Below are positions 60,718 through 64,000 of a stretch of DNA of 64,000 nt, in pieces. How positions within the stretch are numbered: position 1 is the stretch's first letter; every line of letters begins with the position of its first letter. Origin of the DNA: Bryobacterales bacterium (GTDB taxonomy: Bacteria; Acidobacteriota; Terriglobia; Bryobacterales; Bryobacteraceae); assembly GCA_020851555.1 (NCBI GenBank), contig JADZCM010000017.1, positions 62,001-126,000 of the forward strand, given 5' to 3'. The position numbers and the translations under genes were made by a program. Below the pieces are notes generated by a model. It ran no database searches and was not told the DNA's origin. It saw nothing but the letters and a program-made list of their open reading frames with translations.

Positions 60718-62226
60718 CTAGCTCTTGTCTTCCCTGCCGAGCAATTCCCGCCAGGAGTCTTCGAGTTTGATCCAGCGCCGGATTTCGCCCAGCGTTGTGG
60801 GAGCTTCTCCGTACCACAGCGAACCGTGCCCCTGGTCGCAGAGAAGTTCCGTGGTGGCAGGCTCGAAGATGGAACTGCCCCAGGAGCCGGAACTGACGGG
60901 TAGAGCCAGCCGTCTCAGGCAGACGGGACAGCGCCGGGACTGGTCCAGGATCGCCCAGCGCACAACCAGGACGGTTACCAGCACCGACGCCCAGTCGACG
61001 ACAAGGCTCACGACGAACTTGGAGGCTTGAAGCGCCAGCGCATTACGCGCGGCCAACTCCGCGCCGGCTACTGTCATCAGAGCCAGCAACAGGAAGGTCT
61101 TGAGGGGAAAGAACGCCCAATACCGGAGAGCCTCCCAGGGTGCGTCTCCCCGTTGAAGCCACGACCTGAGAAACTGGATCAGCGCGATGGTCAGCGCCAG
61201 CACCGTCCCCACGAGGAAGCTCAGCAACAGGGTAAGGAGCGTGGGTCTGAGCCACGTACTCAATCTGGTTACCCGGACCGCCCCTCCACGGAAACGGCTT
61301 GTGCTCCAGGCGATCTGCTGCAATTCGGCCCGGACGCTGTCTTCCGTCACTCCGGGGGCCATCCGCCCGACGGCGTTCACCAGCCGGAGTGCGGGGTCCG
61401 GGCGGCTTAGGTCAGGCAGCAAGGTCCAGACGCCGGCGCCATGGGAACGGAACCAGAATCCCGGCGGCAGAACGCCCGCCACCCGCGCCGGCGCTCCTTC
61501 CAGAGCCATTTCCCGGCCAATGACACCGTAGTCGGAGCCGAACCGGGTTCGCCAGAGCTTGTGGCTGAGTACGACCAGCGGCTCGCCAGCCGAATCCCCT
61601 GGCTGGAAGAGCCTGCCAGCAAACGGTTTAACCCCTAGAACCGTAAAGAAGTTCTCGGTGACGCGCATGCCTCCTTCGGTACGCTCCGAAGATCCCGGCG
61701 GCGCTATCGTGAGGTTCTGGACCTGGTACGCCGCCAGACCCTCCAAGGTGGCGCTCTTCTCCTGCCAGGGTTTTATGTAACGGGATTGCACACCCCACGA
61801 GAGGGAGAGGAAGTGAACCTGATAGCACGAAACCAGCCGCCTCGCATCCGGGTACGGCAATGGGCCGTAGAGGGTGCGCATCCCCGAGAACAGGCCGCTG
61901 GCCAAGGCCACGCCGGCCAGCAACACGACAACGGCCGCGGCAAAGAAACGCGGGCTGCGCGCCAGCCGGACGGCCGCCTCGCGAGGTCCGCCCTCCGGAA
62001 AGCGTCTGCGAAGTCCACCGGCGAAGGCCTGGCGGCAGAAGTCCCGGAGTTTCCAGCGGATGGCGTCGGGGGTCTCACCGCGCTCCTGAAGGAAGGCCCG
62101 GTACTGTCGCGCCTCCTCAAGCCGCCGGCGGGTCCAGGCGCCGCGTTCGCGTCCGGGCGCCAGCAACCCTGCGGCCCGGATCAGCCACCGGCAGAGGAAG
62201 AAACCGTCGCTGATTCTCCCGCGCAT
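60718..62226 (-). CDS. Half-size MacB-type permease-like protein with C-terminal cysteine pairs
   Basis: A 502-residue membrane protein related to acidobacterial duplicated orphan permeases. The N-terminal cytoplasmic part is followed by a membrane helix (FFAAAVVVLLAGVALASGLF) and a MacB-type periplasmic core (MRVTENFFTVLGVKPFAGRLF, VVLSHKLWRTRFGSD, GVLPPGFWF). Full proteins have two such halves and FtsX domains of about 800 residues; here three further membrane segments replace them. The C-terminal RRCPVCLRRLAL and LLCDQGHGSLW look like a zinc knuckle, which is unusual. No ATPase gene is adjacent. Confidence 0.72.
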   Translation of the reverse strand: MRGRISDGFFLCRWLIRAAGLLAPGRERGAWTRRRLEEARQYRAFLQERGETPDAIRWKLRDFCRQAFAGGLRRRFPEGGPREAAVRLARSPRFFAAAVVVLLAGVALASGLFSGMRTLYGPLPYPDARRLVSCYQVHFLSLSWGVQSRYIKPWQEKSATLEGLAAYQVQNLTIAPPGSSERTEGGMRVTENFFTVLGVKPFAGRLFQPGDSAGEPLVVLSHKLWRTRFGSDYGVIGREMALEGAPARVAGVLPPGFWFRSHGAGVWTLLPDLSRPDPALRLVNAVGRMAPGVTEDSVRAELQQIAWSTSRFRGGAVRVTRLSTWLRPTLLTLLLSFLVGTVLALTIALIQFLRSWLQRGDAPWEALRYWAFFPLKTFLLLALMTVAGAELAARNALALQASKFVVSLVVDWASVLVTVLVVRWAILDQSRRCPVCLRRLALPVSSGSWGSSIFEPATTELLCDQGHGSLWYGEAPTTLGEIRRWIKLEDSWRELLGREDKS

Positions 62227-62315
62227 GGCGCCCGCACGCCCTCTTTAATTAGACGCCGGTTCCGCCGCCGCCGTTCCAGGCCCGGAGCGCCACGGCCGCC
62301 GGCTGGATCAGTCCG

Positions 62316-63266
62316 TCAATCCAGAGGGATGCGGCTGCCGTTGGCCGCCAGCCAGGAGCTGAAGTTCAGCAGGGAGGGGTTCAAAGACCGGGCCACCTCC
62401 GGATTCCTCGCCCCGCAGAAGTACTGCTCGAAATCCCGCTTGAACTGGAACATGTTGCCCAAATCCTCCGCGCCCGGAAACCCGAAGCCGCGAAAGACCT
62501 CGGGTTCCACCGGGTTGTAGCGGACTTCCTGCCGCAGCGCCTTGGTGAGGGCGGCGGCCATCTGGGCGCCTGTGAGCTGCTCGCCGGATATGCCCACGGT
62601 CTTCCCGATGTATTCGCCGCCCTTCTTGAAGATCCCGTATGCGCAGCGGCCAATATCCTCGGCGGCGATCCCCGGCAGCTTCTTGTCGCCCATCGGAAGG
62701 GTGAGCAGCAGTGCGCCGTCCGGTCCCCGTTTGGGACCGCTTCCGAAGTGTATAAAGTTGTCCCAGTAAAAGGAAGCCAGCAGGTATGTAACCGGCAGGC
62801 CAAGGTCCGCGAAGACCTTGTCGGCCTCCCCTTTCGCGTCAAAGTGCGGCACCTTGTACTTGCCCATAAGGGTGGGCATGCGGTTGTCGCTCAACGGCAC
62901 CCACCGCCGGGTGTCCTCCAGCGTCGACCAGATGACATGCTGGAGCCCCGCGTCCTTGGCCGCTTGCGCCATGGCCGCAGCCTGCGCCACTTCCCGCGCG
63001 GGCGTGAAGTGGTTCCAGAAGAACGTGACACAAAACGCGCCGTACGCGCCCGCGAAGGCGCGCTTGAGGCTCTCGGGATCATCCACGTCCGCCGCCACAA
63101 CCTCCGCGCGAAGCGTCGCCAGTTCCCGGGCTTTCGGTGACTTCACGTCGCGGGTCAAGGCACGCGCCGCAAAGCCGCCCTTGGGATCGCCCGTGATTGC
63201 GCGGACCAAACCCCCGCCCTGGGCGCCCGTGGCTCCCACAACCGCAATGATTCTCTTGCCAGCCAT
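62316..63266 (-). CDS. NmrA-family NAD(P)-binding protein
   Basis: A 316-residue atypical short-chain dehydrogenase relative. The nucleotide loop VVGATGAQGGGLVRAI is the NmrA hallmark, followed by LTRDVKSPKARELATL and VVAADVDDPESLKRAF. NmrA-type proteins often sense NAD(P) redox state rather than catalyse. GGAGGAG precedes the ATG at 63266; an upstream start is rejected for lack of signals. Confidence 0.87.
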   Translation of the reverse strand: MAGKRIIAVVGATGAQGGGLVRAITGDPKGGFAARALTRDVKSPKARELATLRAEVVAADVDDPESLKRAFAGAYGAFCVTFFWNHFTPAREVAQAAAMAQAAKDAGLQHVIWSTLEDTRRWVPLSDNRMPTLMGKYKVPHFDAKGEADKVFADLGLPVTYLLASFYWDNFIHFGSGPKRGPDGALLLTLPMGDKKLPGIAAEDIGRCAYGIFKKGGEYIGKTVGISGEQLTGAQMAAALTKALRQEVRYNPVEPEVFRGFGFPGAEDLGNMFQFKRDFEQYFCGARNPEVARSLNPSLLNFSSWLAANGSRIPLD

Positions 63267-63336
63267 CTCTCCTCCGAGGATATCCTTCTTGAGTTGGATG
63301 CTTCCGACGGCGGACGGTCGCAAGATCGGATCGATG

Positions 63337-64000
63337 TTACCTGCCGACCACCAGGAGATGGAAGCTGTCCGGCACGGCCAGGGTGCGGCCGCCGCGCCTG
63401 CCAGGTTCGGGCTGCGCCGGAGCCGTCTCGAACTCAGCCGCCGGCAGATAGACGCGGTGCAGTTTCAGGTCGACGGTCATGGTGCGGGAACCGCGCCCGG
63501 TGGGCACGGTTTCGACAGCCTCGTACTTTCCCTTCACTTCCCTGACTAGCGTCAGAGTGCCATCGCCGCCGTTGGAACTGAAGGCCAGACCTGTGCCGGG
63601 ATCGAAGCCGGCTCCGTCCGTTCCCGCGCCAATGGGCACGGTGGCCAACACCTTGCCGGAATCGGCGTCGGTCACCGCCATCAACTTGTTCCCGCACACT
63701 GAAAACAGGCGCCGCTGCTTGAGATCCATGGCCAGTCCTGTCGGCTCTTCACAAGGCGCCAGAGAGGACCGCCGCACAACCCTCAGCTTCTGCGCATCGA
63801 GAACCACGACCTCGCTGGTGTTCTCCACGTTGACGTAGATCCTGCCCGTCCCGTCCGCCACGGAGAACTCCGGCTTGCCGCCCAGCGGGATGGCGCCCGC
63901 CACCTCGCCGGTCCTGGCGTCGATGGCCGTGGAGTCGTTGGACCGCCCGTTGAAGGTGAACACGCGTCCGGATTTTGGTTCGTACACGATCGAGTCGGGA
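63337..64000 (-). CDS. Beta-propeller (YncE/YVTN-like) protein, 5' end cut by window
   Basis: At least 221 residues, running off the window edge at 64000; the frame is still open there, so the N-terminus is missing. Repeats such as GRVFTFNGRSNDSTAIDA, GRIYVNVENTSEVVVLDA and KVLATVPIGAGTDGAGFD follow the YVTN/YncE propeller pattern, in which each blade reports a value held over time. The C-terminal YLPAAEFETAPAQPEPG is typical of exported acidobacterial propellers. Function unknown. Confidence 0.8.
   Translation of the reverse strand, partial: PDSIVYEPKSGRVFTFNGRSNDSTAIDARTGEVAGAIPLGGKPEFSVADGTGRIYVNVENTSEVVVLDAQKLRVVRRSSLAPCEEPTGLAMDLKQRRLFSVCGNKLMAVTDADSGKVLATVPIGAGTDGAGFDPGTGLAFSSNGGDGTLTLVREVKGKYEAVETVPTGRGSRTMTVDLKLHRVYLPAAEFETAPAQPEPGRRGGRTLAVPDSFHLLVVGR

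Overview
The window looks like chromosomal DNA of a GC-rich Gram-negative soil-type bacterium of the phylum Acidobacteriota, most likely close to Solibacter/Bryobacter (order Bryobacterales). The grounds are a large exported protein with the C-terminal domain typical of Solibacter, an Oar-like TonB receptor with a carboxypeptidase-type regulatory domain, a MacB-type orphan permease relative, several Tat-exported sugar enzymes, a DUF1080 protein, lipid A genes and a hopanoid operon. This placement is inferred from gene content, not computed.

Layout. 0.1-6.4 kb: aldo/keto reductase, polyprenyl-phosphate-type glycosyltransferase, murB, a PD40 protein, a GNAT protein and an unknown exported protein. 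6.4-8.9 kb: one reading frame joining Kdo transferase (WaaA) to lipid A 4'-kinase (LpxK). 8.8-10.9 kb: a B12-binding radical SAM protein and ogt. 11.0-20.6 kb: an almost gapless operon ispH-shc-hpnH-hpnA-hpnG-MDR1-MDR2-hpnC-hpnD. It makes isoprenoid precursor, squalene intermediates, the hopane ring and the extended side chain. Two zinc dehydrogenases sit inside it and hpnE is absent. 20.7-27.9 kb: NagB-like protein, two Tat-exported enolase-superfamily enzymes and a large TonB-dependent receptor, probably a carbohydrate/sugar-acid locus. 27.9-31.9 kb: housekeeping genes (maf, dciA, gatC, gatA, sodB) and a small membrane protein. 31.9-35.0 kb: phosphoesterase plus a PdxA2/DUF1537-kinase pair for four-carbon sugar acids. 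35-51.8 kb: exported hydrolases and unknowns, two glycosyltransferases, a DEDDy exonuclease, a Gfo/Idh/MocA dehydrogenase with a DUF1080 hydrolase, a UroD/MtaA-like protein, a secreted metallo-beta-lactamase-fold protein, a large esterase-like protein and a glycoside hydrolase. 51.8-54.7 kb: an accessory patch with an HGGxSTG protein, an FkbM methyltransferase, two small zinc-ribbon genes between diverged direct repeats, then tRNA-Val whose 3' end faces the patch. 54.8-59.9 kb: a cobalamin-riboswitch-controlled btuB-btuF-btuD-btuC operon. 59.9-64 kb: PilZ protein, a half-size MacB-type permease with cysteine pairs, an NmrA-like protein and a beta-propeller gene cut by the window end.

Two themes recur. 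Genes in transcription units are tightly packed, with ATGA/GTGA/TGATG overlaps. Many first genes carry a TANAAT -10-like hexamer only about 5-25 bases before the start codon, often without a Shine-Dalgarno sequence, which suggests leaderless or near-leaderless mRNAs. No CRISPR array, rRNA operon, complete insertion sequence or phage gene was seen. The best candidate for new biology is the pair of polyol-dehydrogenase-like genes inside the hopanoid operon, in the place where the unassigned ribosylhopane reductase would be expected.
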